Shown: positions 20,591 through 30,201, counted from the stretch's first letter. The stretch: DNA of 64,000 nucleotides from Solobacterium sp. (GCA_017510405.1 JAFWNG010000023.1:115729-179728); one strand, 5' to 3'. The notes: generated from the sequence alone by a model not told the origin. Made by a program: numbers and translations.

Positions 20591-22918
20591 ATGAGTAAGC
20601 TGGATAAGATCATCGGGAAAGCGGCACAGCGTGTCATCGATACCGCGATGGGCAACGGTCTGATGCAGGAAGAAACGACAGCGGAAGGAGAAAGATATGT
20701 GACGCCGGGCATAGCTTCGCTGATCCGTCAGGCCGGTGCGGAAAGCTGCGTGCTGCTGAAGAACAACGGTGCGCTCCCTCTGAAAGAAGGCGAAGAAACA
20801 GCGGTGTTCGGACGCTGTCAGTTCGACTGGTTTTATGTCGGCTACGGAAGCGGCGGCGATGTTCACGCACCGTATCATGTCAATCTGATCGACGGGCTGA
20901 ATAATGCCGGCGTACGCATGAATACGCGTGTTGTGAATGCGTATTATACATGGCGGCAGGAAGAAGAAAATGAAGCGGATCACGGATGGTGGGGACACTG
21001 GCCGATGCATTATCCGGAGATGGAGCCGGACGAGAAGCTGGTCCGGGAAGCAGCGAAAACAGCATCTTCGGCCATTGTGGTCATCGGCAGAGCAGCCGGT
21101 GAAGACCGTGAAAACACGCTGACAGAAGGCAGCTACTACCTGACAGAAACAGAGAGAAATCTGCTGGACCGGGTCACGGAAGTATTCCCGCAGGTGATCG
21201 TTCTGATGAATATCGGCAATATCATGGATTTCTCATGGACGGAGGAATACGGGGATAAGATCTCTGCCCTGATGATCGTCTGGCAGGGTGGCATGGAAAG
21301 CGGAAATGCCGTCGCGGACGTACTGACCGGCAGGGTCTGTCCCAGCGGAAGGCTCAGCGATACGATCGCGCGCAGATATGAAGATTATCCGAGCAGCGCA
21401 AACTTCGGCGGTGAGAAATACAACGAATACGCGGAAGGCATTTATGTCGGATACCGGTATGCGGATCTTCATCCGGAAACCGTGCTGTATCCGTTTGGAG
21501 CCGGTCTGAGCTACACGACGTTTTCAACTGAGGCGCTTCGCCTGGAGCGGGAAGGCGGGATCACTGCGGTCACTGTGAAAGTGACAAATACCGGGAAAAC
21601 GGCGGGAAAAGAAACAGTCGCATTATGGTGCTGTCCGCCGGCGGGACGGCTGGATAAACCGGTGCGTGTTCTGGCGGCTTTTGCCAAGACAGGGGAACTG
21701 CGCTCAGGCGAGTGTACAGAACTGACTCTGACATTCGACGACAAATGCATTGCGTCGTATGACGAAGAATCGCATCGGTTCATACTGGAAGCCGGTGAAT
21801 ACGTACTGAAGGCGAATGACGCGGCAGCGGGAAGTTTTATGGTCGCGGATGAAGTGACCGTGGAACAGTGCGAGGCGATCTGCCTCGACAGTGAGCAGCT
21901 GCGCGAAAGGATCACGGAACGGATGCCGCAGGCAGTTGATGCGGCCGGCGGGAATTACAGCTTTCAGGATGTGCAGGACGGGAAGATCAGCCTGGATGCG
22001 TTTATAGCGACCCTCGATGTTAGGGAACTGGAGGCACTGACACGCGGACATGGAATGATGGGGAGCAGCTATGGAACGGCGGGCAATGCCGGCGCGTTCG
22101 GCGGCATAACCGAAAGTCTGCGTCAGAAAGGCGTGCCGGCAGTGATCACAGCGGACGGTCCGGCGGGATTGCGGCTGCGCCGATACTGTGCGCTGATCCC
22201 GTGCGGAACGGCGCTGGCATGTACGTGGAATACGAATCTGGTAGAACAGCTGGCGGAAAAAGTCGGAGAAGAAATGATCCACTACGGCGTGGACGTACAG
22301 CTGGCGCCGGGAATGAATATTCACCGGAATCCACTGTGCGGAAGAAACTTTGAGTATTTCTCGGAAGATCCGCTGCTGTCCGGAAAGACTGCGGCGGCAG
22401 TAATCCGCGGCGTGCAGAAGACCGGCAGAGCGGCATGCCCGAAGCATTATGCCTGCAATAACCAGGAGACAAAGCGCAATACAAATGATTCCCGGGTCAG
22501 CGAAAGAGCGCTGCGGGAGATCTATCTGCGCAACTTCGAGATCGCGGTGCGGGAGGGAAAGCCGCTGACGATCATGACGTCATACAACAAGGTCAACGGG
22601 GTCTGGAGCCATTATCATTACGACCTTGTGACGACCGTGCTGCGGAAAGAATGGAAGTATACAGGCTGCGTGATCACCGACTGGTGGATGCGCCGTTCCG
22701 CAAGTCCGGAATTCCCGAAACTGCGCGACAACGCATACCGTGTACGGGCACAGGTGGATGTGCTGATGCCGGGGGATATGGGACATATCGCCAGGAAGTA
22801 CAAAGCCGACCGAAGTCTGCTGGAGACATACGGCAGTCCGGACGGGATCACGGCCGGGGAACTGCAGCGGACCGCACGGAATGTCCTGGAACTGATCCTG
22901 AAACTGAAAAAGGCATGA
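20591..22918 (+). CDS. Beta-glucosidase, GH3 with permuted domain order
   Basis: A 775-residue family 3 enzyme whose domains run in the reversed order known from some rumen anaerobes (Butyrivibrio/Ruminococcus type): first the alpha/beta sandwich normally C-terminal (ESCVLLKNNGALPL near residue 50, then QGGMESGNAVADVLTG), next a fibronectin-III-like domain (TVKVTNTGKTAGKETV, about 320-400), and last the TIM-barrel domain (DGPAGLR, HRNPLCGRNFEYFSEDP, KHYACNNQE). The nucleophile is D697 in VITDWW. No signal peptide, so it is cytoplasmic and would act on imported beta-glucosides. The start chosen is the ATG at 20591 with AGGAGG just upstream; the longer open frame runs back into the ppdK terminator. 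Confidence 0.9.
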   Translation: MSKLDKIIGKAAQRVIDTAMGNGLMQEETTAEGERYVTPGIASLIRQAGAESCVLLKNNGALPLKEGEETAVFGRCQFDWFYVGYGSGGDVHAPYHVNLIDGLNNAGVRMNTRVVNAYYTWRQEEENEADHGWWGHWPMHYPEMEPDEKLVREAAKTASSAIVVIGRAAGEDRENTLTEGSYYLTETERNLLDRVTEVFPQVIVLMNIGNIMDFSWTEEYGDKISALMIVWQGGMESGNAVADVLTGRVCPSGRLSDTIARRYEDYPSSANFGGEKYNEYAEGIYVGYRYADLHPETVLYPFGAGLSYTTFSTEALRLEREGGITAVTVKVTNTGKTAGKETVALWCCPPAGRLDKPVRVLAAFAKTGELRSGECTELTLTFDDKCIASYDEESHRFILEAGEYVLKANDAAAGSFMVADEVTVEQCEAICLDSEQLRERITERMPQAVDAAGGNYSFQDVQDGKISLDAFIATLDVRELEALTRGHGMMGSSYGTAGNAGAFGGITESLRQKGVPAVITADGPAGLRLRRYCALIPCGTALACTWNTNLVEQLAEKVGEEMIHYGVDVQLAPGMNIHRNPLCGRNFEYFSEDPLLSGKTAAAVIRGVQKTGRAACPKHYACNNQETKRNTNDSRVSERALREIYLRNFEIAVREGKPLTIMTSYNKVNGVWSHYHYDLVTTVLRKEWKYTGCVITDWWMRRSASPEFPKLRDNAYRVRAQVDVLMPGDMGHIARKYKADRSLLETYGSPDGITAGELQRTARNVLELILKLKKA

Positions 22919-23018
22919 GCGCAGTGAGCCGCGCGGCTGCATTCACTCAAAACGTCCGCTGTTCTGCGCAGAATATGAAAAAAACACTGTTTTATAATGG
23001 TTTTTGTCCGGAAAAGCC

Positions 23019-23047
23019 TTGATAACAGGATAGAAATCAAATATACT
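23019..23047 (+). promoter_or_regulatory. Promoter of the rimP-nusA-infB operon
   Basis: TTGATA (23019-23024), 17 bases, TATACT (23042-23047); predicted start near 23054. Confidence 0.75.
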
Positions 23048-23058
23048 ATCAACGTCAT

Positions 23059-23080
23059 AAGGAGAGCGAAAGCTCTCCTT
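23059..23080 (+). promoter_or_regulatory. 5'-terminal hairpin in the rimP leader
   Basis: A perfect 9-bp stem AAGGAGAGC/GCTCTCCTT closed by a GAAA tetraloop starts about five bases from the predicted mRNA 5' end. There is no T-run, so it is not a terminator. The 5' arm carries an AAGGAG that imitates a ribosome site and the 3' arm its complement; the real site GGAGG (23092-23096) stays outside. Likely an mRNA 5'-stabiliser or regulatory target; inference. Confidence 0.6.
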
Positions 23081-23099
23081 AAATGTTGTATGGAGGCAT

Positions 23100-23564
23100 A
23101 TGGATAGAATCGAACAACTGACGGAACTGTTTCAGCCGGTTCTGGACGCATGCGATGTCGTGCTCTACGAACTGAAATGGCTGGGCGGAAAAGAAGCGAC
23201 ACTGCAGGTATCGATCATGAAGCAGGACGGTACAATGGATCTGGATACATGCGCATCGGTAAGTGAAAAACTCAGCGATCTGCTGGATGCCGAAGATCCG
23301 ATCGACGAAGAATATGTTCTGGAAGTATGCAGTCCCGGAGCTGAAAGGGAAATACGGGACCGCAGTGAGCTGGACCGCATGACCGGCGCATATGTGTATA
23401 TGAAACTGGCGGAACCGGTAAAGAAGATGTCCGAGATCACAGGCGAGATCACCGCTGTGACGGACAGCACGATCACCGTGGAATACAAAGACAAGGCTGT
23501 AAAGCGTACGGCGGAAGTCGAACGCGCAAATATCGCATTCATTCGAATGGCAGTTAGATTTTAA
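23100..23564 (+). CDS. rimP: Ribosome maturation factor RimP
   Basis: RimP helps assemble the 30S subunit head. The 154-residue protein has the N-terminal domain motif DVVLYELKWLGGKEATLQV and the CSPGAEREI segment ending its first domain, with a C-terminal SH3-like beta domain. It is the first gene of the classic operon rimP-nusA-ylxR-infB-rbfA. Confidence 0.95.
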   Translation: MDRIEQLTELFQPVLDACDVVLYELKWLGGKEATLQVSIMKQDGTMDLDTCASVSEKLSDLLDAEDPIDEEYVLEVCSPGAEREIRDRSELDRMTGAYVYMKLAEPVKKMSEITGEITAVTDSTITVEYKDKAVKRTAEVERANIAFIRMAVRF

Positions 23565-23576
23565 GGAGAAAACAAC

Positions 23577-25415
23577 ATGGAACTCAATTACAAAGCGATG
23601 ATGAAAGCTATGAGCAGCATCGTGGAAGAACGGAATATTCCTGCCGAGATCATCATTGACGCTCTTAAGGAAGCCATGGTCAAGGCATACAAGAAGTATG
23701 TTGATATCAGTGATATCGAGGTTGTTGCCGAACTGAATGCAAAGACCAAGACGATCGATCTGTATCAGCTTTTCACAGTCGTTGACAAGATCGAAGACTA
23801 TGAAACACAGATGCTGCCGGACGAAGCCAGGGAATACGATCCGAATGCGAAGATCGGCGATGTCGTCCGTGTTCCTGCAGAAGTCAATGCGGAAATGAGC
23901 CGCAGTGCTGCAGCGATCGCAAAGAGCGTACTGCGCCAGCGTCTGCGTGAGGCTGAAAAGTCTGTCGTATACGACAAATATATCGACCAGAAAGGTGAGA
24001 TGCTTCTTGGCGTCGTGGATTCCGTACGTGACAAGACCATCCTCGTACGTCTGGATGAAACAAATACAGCTGCGATGCCGAAGAACGCAGCGATCCCGGG
24101 TGAGATTCTGAAGGAAGGCGATACGATCAAAGTCGTTATCACGGAAGTCCGCAAAGAAGGAAAAGGCCCGCAGATCGTAGTTTCCCGCTCGGATGAACTG
24201 CTGATCAAGCGCCTGTTCGAAAGAGGCGTTTCCGAGATCTATGACGGAAAAGTCATTATCAAGGCAATTGCCCGCGACGCCGGCGAACGTACCAAGATGG
24301 CAGTCATTTCCACCGATCCGAATATCGATCCGGTCGGTGCGTGCATCGGTCAGAGAGGTTCCCGTGTACAGCATATTATCGATGATCTGCACGGTGAAAA
24401 GATCGACATCTTCCAGTGGAGCGATGATATTACAGAACTCGTTAAGAATGCCCTGGCACCGGCGGACGTACGTCTCGTCGTACCGCGTGAGGACGGCAGC
24501 CTGCTTGTAGTCGTAGACAAGAACCAGCTGTCCCTGGCGATCGGTAAGAAGGGCAAGAATGCGCGTCTGGCTGTAAAGCTTGTCAATAACCGCAAGATCG
24601 ACATCAAGAGTTTCGAAGATCTCGAAGAAGAAGGTCTGGATTACAGCGAACTCGTACGTGAAGCAGAAGAGCGCAAGGCTCAGATGAAGATCGAACGTGC
24701 CCGCAAAGAGACTGAACAGATGGAGAAAGAGCAGAAGGAAGCGGAAGAAAGACGCCGCGCAGCTGCTGAGAAACTTGCCCAGCAGAAAGCGATCCAGGAC
24801 GAGATCGAACAGAATGAAGACATCATTCCGGATGAAATGGCTGAGTATGTTCAGGAGAAAGTTCAGACGCAGATGGCACTCGAACCGGAAGAAGCAGAAG
24901 AGAAACCGGCTGTACCGGCTGAAGAACCTGCTGAACCTGTAACAGAACCGGAACCGGAGATCGAGGAAGAACCGGAACAGGAACCAGAAATCGAAGAGGA
25001 GCCGGAGGTCGAAGAGGAACCGGAAGTCGAAGAAGAGCCGGAGGAAGAACCGGAAGACGAACCGGAAGCAGGCAGAGGCCGCAGCAAGAAGCATGCCGAT
25101 CTCGAGGATATGGCTGCCAAGAATACATATGTATCTGTATTCGAAAAACTGGCAGATACTTCCAAGCCGAAACAGGATAACAAGCCGAAACGGAAGAAGA
25201 AAAAGGGTGAAGAGGACGAATACAAAGTCCGCAACAAAGATCTTGAAAAACAGATCAGCAAGAACATCCAGACCGTTGACGTACGTCCTGTCTATACCGA
25301 AGAGGAACTGGAAGAAATCGAAGCAAGACGTCTGGAAGAAGAAGAGAGAGAGTATGACATCGATTACGATGAATACGAAGACTACTACGACGATTACGAT
25401 GAGGATGACAATTGA
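23577..25415 (+). CDS. nusA: Transcription termination/antitermination factor NusA with long acidic tail
   Basis: The first ~370 residues are a standard NusA: N-terminal RNAP-binding domain, S1 domain (KGEMLLGVVDSVRDKTILV), and two KH domains (VGACIGQRGSRVQHI; LAIGKKGKNARLAVKL). The remaining ~240 residues are an extension absent from Bacillus NusA: a charged coiled-coil (KETEQMEKEQKEAEERRR), a long Glu/Pro-rich stretch (about 440-500), a lysine block (PKRKKKKGEEDE), a conserved-looking TYVSVFEKLAD and DVRPVYTEEELEEIEAR, and a final Asp/Tyr/Glu run. The tail is likely disordered with short linear motifs. Total length 612 residues. Confidence 0.96.
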   Translation: MELNYKAMMKAMSSIVEERNIPAEIIIDALKEAMVKAYKKYVDISDIEVVAELNAKTKTIDLYQLFTVVDKIEDYETQMLPDEAREYDPNAKIGDVVRVPAEVNAEMSRSAAAIAKSVLRQRLREAEKSVVYDKYIDQKGEMLLGVVDSVRDKTILVRLDETNTAAMPKNAAIPGEILKEGDTIKVVITEVRKEGKGPQIVVSRSDELLIKRLFERGVSEIYDGKVIIKAIARDAGERTKMAVISTDPNIDPVGACIGQRGSRVQHIIDDLHGEKIDIFQWSDDITELVKNALAPADVRLVVPREDGSLLVVVDKNQLSLAIGKKGKNARLAVKLVNNRKIDIKSFEDLEEEGLDYSELVREAEERKAQMKIERARKETEQMEKEQKEAEERRRAAAEKLAQQKAIQDEIEQNEDIIPDEMAEYVQEKVQTQMALEPEEAEEKPAVPAEEPAEPVTEPEPEIEEEPEQEPEIEEEPEVEEEPEVEEEPEEEPEDEPEAGRGRSKKHADLEDMAAKNTYVSVFEKLADTSKPKQDNKPKRKKKKGEEDEYKVRNKDLEKQISKNIQTVDVRPVYTEEELEEIEARRLEEEEREYDIDYDEYEDYYDDYDEDDN

Positions 25416-25417
25416 TC

Positions 25418-25681
25418 ATGCCCAGAAAAATACCGATGAGACGCTGTGTCGCAACCGGTGAACAGTGTCCGAAGAAGGAACTTCTGAGGATCGTTCGGAC
25501 GCCGCAGGGAGAACTTGCGATCGATCTGACCGGCAAGGCAAACGGACACGGTGCGTATCTGAAAAAAGACCCGGCAGCCGTTCAGGCCGCAAAAAAGAAC
25601 GGAGCACTTTCAAGAGCGCTTTCTGTACAGATATCGGAGGAATTCTGGAAACAGATCGAAGATACGATTGCGACTCTCTGA
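25418..25681 (+). CDS. ylxR: YlxR/RnpM family RNA-binding protein
   Basis: DUF448 protein of 87 residues with the family N-terminus RKIPMRRCVATGEQCPKKELLR. In B. subtilis YlxR (RnpM) binds RNA and modulates RNase P. A TTG two codons earlier overlaps the nusA stop, but the ATG at 25418 gives the usual MPRKIPMRR start and is chosen. It lies between nusA and infB; the L7Ae-like ylxQ that usually follows it in Bacillus is absent here. Confidence 0.92.
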   Translation: MPRKIPMRRCVATGEQCPKKELLRIVRTPQGELAIDLTGKANGHGAYLKKDPAAVQAAKKNGALSRALSVQISEEFWKQIEDTIATL

Positions 25682-25688
25682 ACAGACA

Positions 25689-25706
25689 GTGAGAATGCAT
25701 ATTCTC
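25689..25706. promoter_or_regulatory. Small inverted repeat between ylxR and infB
   Basis: TGAGAAT-GCAT-ATTCTCA, a 7-bp perfect stem with a 4-base loop and no T-run, in the only non-coding gap inside the operon (about 50 bases). May be an RNA-processing site or translational element. Confidence 0.4.
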
Positions 25707-25733
25707 AGTAAAACAGGAAAAAGGAGGTAAGCA

Positions 25734-27596
25734 ATGGCAACAAAACGCAGACCGAGCAAATCCGGAAACCGGAATAACAATAAAAAGAAGAGTTTCAAGA
25801 ATAACAGCCGTCCGTTTGAAGGTAATTACCGCAAGACGCCGGATATTCATGAGATCACCTTTACCGAGGGTATCACGGTAGGAGAACTTGCCGAGAAGAT
25901 CGGAAGACAGTCCAGCGAAGTGATCAAGGCATTGTTTATGGAAGGCAAGCTTGTCACCATTAACAGTGCGCTTGATGATGAAACGGTGGAACTGGTCTGT
26001 ATGGGTTATGACATTGAAGCGACCAAGGTCAAGGAACGGGAAGAGGACAGCCTGGAAGACGATATTCAGGATGATCCGGACCAGCTGCAGGAGCGTCCCC
26101 CGATCGTTACGATCATGGGTCACGTTGACCATGGTAAAACGACGCTTCTCGATAAGATCCGTGAGACACATGTAGCTGCCGGTGAAGCCGGCGGAATCAC
26201 CCAGGCGATCGGTGCCTATCAGGTAGAGATCAACGGAAGAAAGATCACATTCCTGGACACTCCCGGTCATGAAGCATTCACAGCCATGCGTGCCCGCGGT
26301 GCGAGTGTGACGGATATTGCTGTTATCGTTGTCGCAGCAGATGACGGTGTCATGCCGCAGACACGCGAAGCAGTTGACCACGCAAAAGCAGCCGGTGTAC
26401 CGATCATCGTTGCAGTCAACAAGATGGACCGCCCGGATGCCAATCCGGACCGCGTCATGCAGGAAATGAGCGAGCTGGATCTGATGCCGGAAGAATGGGG
26501 CGGTGAAACGATCTATGTCCAGACATCGGCGAAACGCGGCGACGGTATCGATGATCTTCTCGAAACGATCATTACTGTATCGGATGTCCGCGAACTGAAA
26601 GCAAACCCGAACCGGAGCGCGTCCGGTACAGTTGTTGAAGCAAAGCTGGATAAGGGCAGAGGTCCGGTAGCGACACTGCTCGTACAGAACGGAACACTGC
26701 ATCAGGGTGAACCGGTCGTCGTCGGAACAAGCTTCGGCAAGATCCGTAAGATGACGGATGAAAACGGACGTGAGCTGACAGAAGCAGGCCCGAGCGCACC
26801 GGTCGAGATCATCGGTCTCAACGATGTGCCGGAAGCAGGCGATATGTTCCGTTCGTTTGAAAACGATAAGGAAGCCCGTGCGCTGGCGGAACGCAGAAAG
26901 CGCCGCAAGATCGAGGCTGACAGACGCCGCACAAGCGCCATGACGCTGGATGATCTGGCACAGCAGATCGAAGCCGGCGATATCAAAGAGATCCCGATCA
27001 TCATCAAGGCAGATGTACAGGGTTCGGCGGAAGCTGTCCGCAGTTCCATGGAAAAGCTGGATGTCAAAGGTGTTAAAGTCAATGTCATCCACAGTACAGC
27101 CGGTGCGGTATCCGAATCGGATATCATGCTGGCGAGCGCTTCCAAGGCTATGATCATCGGCTTTAACGTCCGTCCGGATGCCAATATCCGCAAAAAGGCG
27201 GAAGAAGCCGGTGTTGAGATCCGTCTGCACAACATTATCTACAAGGCTACCGAGGAAATGGAACTTGCCATGAAAGGTATGCTGGAGCCTGTATACGAAG
27301 AAGTTATCACCGGTCAGGCAGAGATCCGTGAGATCTACAAGGTTTCCCGGATCGGTACGATCGGCGGCTGTATGGTCACGGACGGCAGACTGCGCAGTGC
27401 GAACAGCGTTCGTCTGATCCGCGACGGTGTTGTCGTTTATACAGGAAAGCTGGGTTCCCTGCGCCGTTTCAAAGACGATGTCAGAGAAGTACAGACCGGT
27501 TATGAATGCGGTATCACGATCGAGAACTACAACGATCTCAAGGTCGGAGATATCATTGAAGCCTACGAAGAGCAGGAAGTAGCGCCGGAAGCCTGA
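25734..27596 (+). CDS. infB: Translation initiation factor IF-2
   Basis: A 620-residue IF-2 with a short N-terminal region: IF2_N domain ([21 protein letters not shown]), then the GTPase core [25 protein letters not shown] and NKMDRPDAN, followed by domains II-IV that bind fMet-tRNA. Preceded by AAAGGAGG. Delivers initiator tRNA to the 30S subunit. Confidence 0.98.
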   Translation: MATKRRPSKSGNRNNNKKKSFKNNSRPFEGNYRKTPDIHEITFTEGITVGELAEKIGRQSSEVIKALFMEGKLVTINSALDDETVELVCMGYDIEATKVKEREEDSLEDDIQDDPDQLQERPPIVTIMGHVDHGKTTLLDKIRETHVAAGEAGGITQAIGAYQVEINGRKITFLDTPGHEAFTAMRARGASVTDIAVIVVAADDGVMPQTREAVDHAKAAGVPIIVAVNKMDRPDANPDRVMQEMSELDLMPEEWGGETIYVQTSAKRGDGIDDLLETIITVSDVRELKANPNRSASGTVVEAKLDKGRGPVATLLVQNGTLHQGEPVVVGTSFGKIRKMTDENGRELTEAGPSAPVEIIGLNDVPEAGDMFRSFENDKEARALAERRKRRKIEADRRRTSAMTLDDLAQQIEAGDIKEIPIIIKADVQGSAEAVRSSMEKLDVKGVKVNVIHSTAGAVSESDIMLASASKAMIIGFNVRPDANIRKKAEEAGVEIRLHNIIYKATEEMELAMKGMLEPVYEEVITGQAEIREIYKVSRIGTIGGCMVTDGRLRSANSVRLIRDGVVVYTGKLGSLRRFKDDVREVQTGYECGITIENYNDLKVGDIIEAYEEQEVAPEA

Positions 27597-27597
27597 T

Positions 27598-27975
27598 ATG
27601 AGCAGTGTAAAGCAGAAGCGGCTGGAAGGGATCATCCGGAAGAATATCTCAGATATTATACAGTTCTCTCTGAAAGATCCCGATGTCGGATTCGTAACGA
27701 TCACAGATGTATCGGTGTCCAGTGATCACAGCTATGCGAATGTCTATGTGACATTCCTCGGTAAAGATCCCCGCAATCAGGCGGGACTCCGTGCTCTGAA
27801 CCGCGCCAAGGGATTCATCCGCACTGAGCTCAGCAAACGGCTGTCTGTAAGGAGAACGCCGGAGCTGATCTTCCAGCTGGATAAATCCATTGAAAACGGA
27901 CGTCACATTGACGAGATCATCGCCAGGATCCATGAGGAAGACGGCGGCGAAGAGACCGAAGATACCGAAGAATGA
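27598..27975 (+). CDS. rbfA: 30S ribosome-binding factor RbfA
   Basis: A 125-residue KH-type protein with the RbfA signatures VTITDVSVSSDHSYANVYVTF and LSKRLSVRRTPELIFQLDKS. Assists 16S rRNA 5'-end maturation. Starts one base after infB and ends the operon. Confidence 0.96.
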   Translation: MSSVKQKRLEGIIRKNISDIIQFSLKDPDVGFVTITDVSVSSDHSYANVYVTFLGKDPRNQAGLRALNRAKGFIRTELSKRLSVRRTPELIFQLDKSIENGRHIDEIIARIHEEDGGEETEDTEE

Positions 27976-28001
27976 CCGATCCTTAACCGGATCGGTTTTT
28001 T
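27976..28001 (+). terminator. Intrinsic terminator after rbfA
   Basis: CCGATCC/GGATCGG stem with a TTAACC loop directly after the stop codon, then six T. Confidence 0.9.
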
Positions 28002-28072
28002 CACGGGCAGGTATAGGAAGTTGTACGGATTTCATGTAAAATGAGGGAAAGTGAATATAGAGGAGGCATAAT

Positions 28073-30106
28073 ATGCATTGCACAAAAACGGTATTACAGG
28101 ATCTGTTATGGGTCGGTGCCGATGACAGAAGACTGACGTGTTTTGAAGGCGTTTACGGGGTCCCGAACGGCGTATCATACAACTCTTATCTGCTTCTCGA
28201 TGAGAAGACCGTACTGTTTGATACAGTGGATAAGGCAGTTGCGCATACATTCTTTGATAATGTGGCCTACGGACTCGGCGGCAGAAAGCTGGATTATCTC
28301 GTTGTTCATCATATGGAACCGGATCATGCAGCGACCATTGAAGATCTGATCTACCGCTATCCGGACACAACGATCGTATGCAACGACAAGATCAGAACAA
28401 TGCTCGGCAATTACTTCAGCCGGGATATGTCGGCGCAGATGAAGATCGTGAAGGAAGGCGATGTTCTTTCCACCGGAAAACATAATCTGACATTCGTCAA
28501 TGCACCGATGGTACACTGGCCGGAAGTCATGATGTCGTATGACACGACCGATAAGATCCTCTTTACAGCCGATGCGTTCGGTACGTTCGGCGCTCTGAAC
28601 GGCAAGATCTTTGCGGATGAAGTGGACTTCATGCACGACTGGATCGACGAGGCACGCCGCTACTATACAAATATCGTCGGCAAATACGGACCGCAGGTAC
28701 AGATGGTATTAAAGAAGGCAGCCAAACTGGATATCGCGTATGTCTGCCCGCTGCACGGCTTCGTATGGAGAAAGCACTTCGGTGACTTCCTGGAGAAATA
28801 TGAACAGTGGAGCACCTATACGCCGGAAGTGAAGGGCGTCTGCCTGGCGTATGCTTCGGTATACGGACATACGGAAAACATGGCGAATATTCTTGCCGGC
28901 AAACTGTCTGACAGAGGCGTGGCAGTTGAGATGTTCGATACATCGGTCATCCCGGCAAGCTATATCATTGCCAGCGCATTCAAGAACAGTCATCTCGTAT
29001 TTGCGGCAACGACATACAATGCAGGCGTCTTCGTTACGATGGAGAACCTTCTGCATGATATCGCTGCTCACAATCTGAGAAACCGCAAGGTCGCGCTCCT
29101 GGAGAACGGCTCCTGGGCTCCGACCGCAGGCAAAGTCATGAAAGAGATGCTGTCGGGTCTTAAGGATATCGAATTCCTGCAGGATCCGATCACGATCCGT
29201 TCGTCCGTCAAAGAAGAAACACTGGATCAGCTGGATAAGCTGGCAGATATGATCGCTGACCAGATCAATCCGCGCCGCAATGAACCAGTAAAAGAAGCGG
29301 CTGCACCTGCACCGGCGGCAGAACCGGCACCGGTAACGAAGGCGGAAGTTGATCCGACTGCGTTCTTCAAGTTCAGCTATGGTCTGGAAGTTCTGACGAC
29401 ACTTCATAACGGCAGAGACTACGGCTGCATCATCAACTCGGCGGCGCAGGTCTCCGAAGGCGATCTCAAGAAGGTCGCAGTATCTGTCATCAATAAGAAC
29501 TACACATGCGATATGATCAAGGAAACAGGCAGGTTCAATGTTTCCGTACTCACAGAGGACGCGCCGTACAGTCTGTTCCAGGACTTCGGCTTCCGTTCCG
29601 GAAGAGATGTCGATAAGTTCAGCGGCGTTTCCTACAACGACCGCATGAGCAACGGCATCCGCTATATTCCTCAGTATACGAACGCGGTATTTGCATGTGA
29701 GGTCATTCAGTCCTTTGATCTGGGCGTTTCCACACTGTTTATCGCAAATGTTGTAGAGACAAAAGTACTGTCCAACGCCCCGAGCGCAACATATGCGTAC
29801 TACCACGCGCATATCAAGCCGAAGAAAAAACCGGCGCCGGAAACACAGGAAGAAGGCTGGAGATGCACGCTGTGCGGACACTTCGAACCGGGCAAAGAAC
29901 TTCCGGATGACTATGTATGTCCGCTCTGCAAGCACGGAAAAGATGCATTCGAGTATGTACCGGCAGTGACTGTACAGAAGAAGAAAGGCTTCATCTGCAA
30001 GATCTGCGGACACTTTGAACCGTGTGAGGATGACCAGCTGCCGGCGGATTATGTATGTCCGCTCTGCAAGCACGGCAGAGACGATTTCGAACCGGCTGAG
30101 ATGTAA
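28073..30106 (+). CDS. Flavodiiron protein with flavin-reductase and two rubredoxin domains
   Basis: A four-part 677-residue electron-transfer enzyme reducing O2 and/or NO. Residues 1-250 are the metallo-beta-lactamase-like diiron domain with HxExDH in HHMEPDHA (H80, E82, D84, H85) and further ligands in PMVHWPE, TADAFG and CPLHGF. Residues about 255-400 are a flavodoxin domain (LAYASVYGHTENMA). An Ala/Pro linker leads to a flavin-reductase-like FMN-binding domain (about 425-575). Two short rubredoxin domains close the protein: CTLCGHFEP...CPLCKHG and CKICGHFEP...CPLCKHG. It could therefore take electrons from NAD(P)H through its own flavin and rubredoxins without a separate reductase. Strong AGGAGG site; monocistronic before a terminator. 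Confidence 0.93.
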   Translation: MHCTKTVLQDLLWVGADDRRLTCFEGVYGVPNGVSYNSYLLLDEKTVLFDTVDKAVAHTFFDNVAYGLGGRKLDYLVVHHMEPDHAATIEDLIYRYPDTTIVCNDKIRTMLGNYFSRDMSAQMKIVKEGDVLSTGKHNLTFVNAPMVHWPEVMMSYDTTDKILFTADAFGTFGALNGKIFADEVDFMHDWIDEARRYYTNIVGKYGPQVQMVLKKAAKLDIAYVCPLHGFVWRKHFGDFLEKYEQWSTYTPEVKGVCLAYASVYGHTENMANILAGKLSDRGVAVEMFDTSVIPASYIIASAFKNSHLVFAATTYNAGVFVTMENLLHDIAAHNLRNRKVALLENGSWAPTAGKVMKEMLSGLKDIEFLQDPITIRSSVKEETLDQLDKLADMIADQINPRRNEPVKEAAAPAPAAEPAPVTKAEVDPTAFFKFSYGLEVLTTLHNGRDYGCIINSAAQVSEGDLKKVAVSVINKNYTCDMIKETGRFNVSVLTEDAPYSLFQDFGFRSGRDVDKFSGVSYNDRMSNGIRYIPQYTNAVFACEVIQSFDLGVSTLFIANVVETKVLSNAPSATYAYYHAHIKPKKKPAPETQEEGWRCTLCGHFEPGKELPDDYVCPLCKHGKDAFEYVPAVTVQKKKGFICKICGHFEPCEDDQLPADYVCPLCKHGRDDFEPAEM

Positions 30107-30116
30107 CATACCGACA

Positions 30117-30150
30117 AAACTTCAGATTTCACGATCTGAAGTTTTTTTTT
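30117..30150 (+). terminator. Strong intrinsic terminator before the type VII locus
   Basis: AAACTTCAGAT/ATCTGAAGTTT (11 bp) with a 6-base loop and a run of ten T. A GGAGGAG ribosome site begins two bases after the T-run. Confidence 0.95.
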
Positions 30151-30201
30151 CGGAGGAGAGAAATGATTTCCGCGTATATACAGTACGAGGAGGTCATGAA
30201 A

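Noticed and set aside
23079..25094. 671-codon minus-strand frame opposite rimP-nusA
   Set aside because: Driven by the biased Glu/Lys codons of the nusA tail; its Phe/Arg-rich translation is an artefact.
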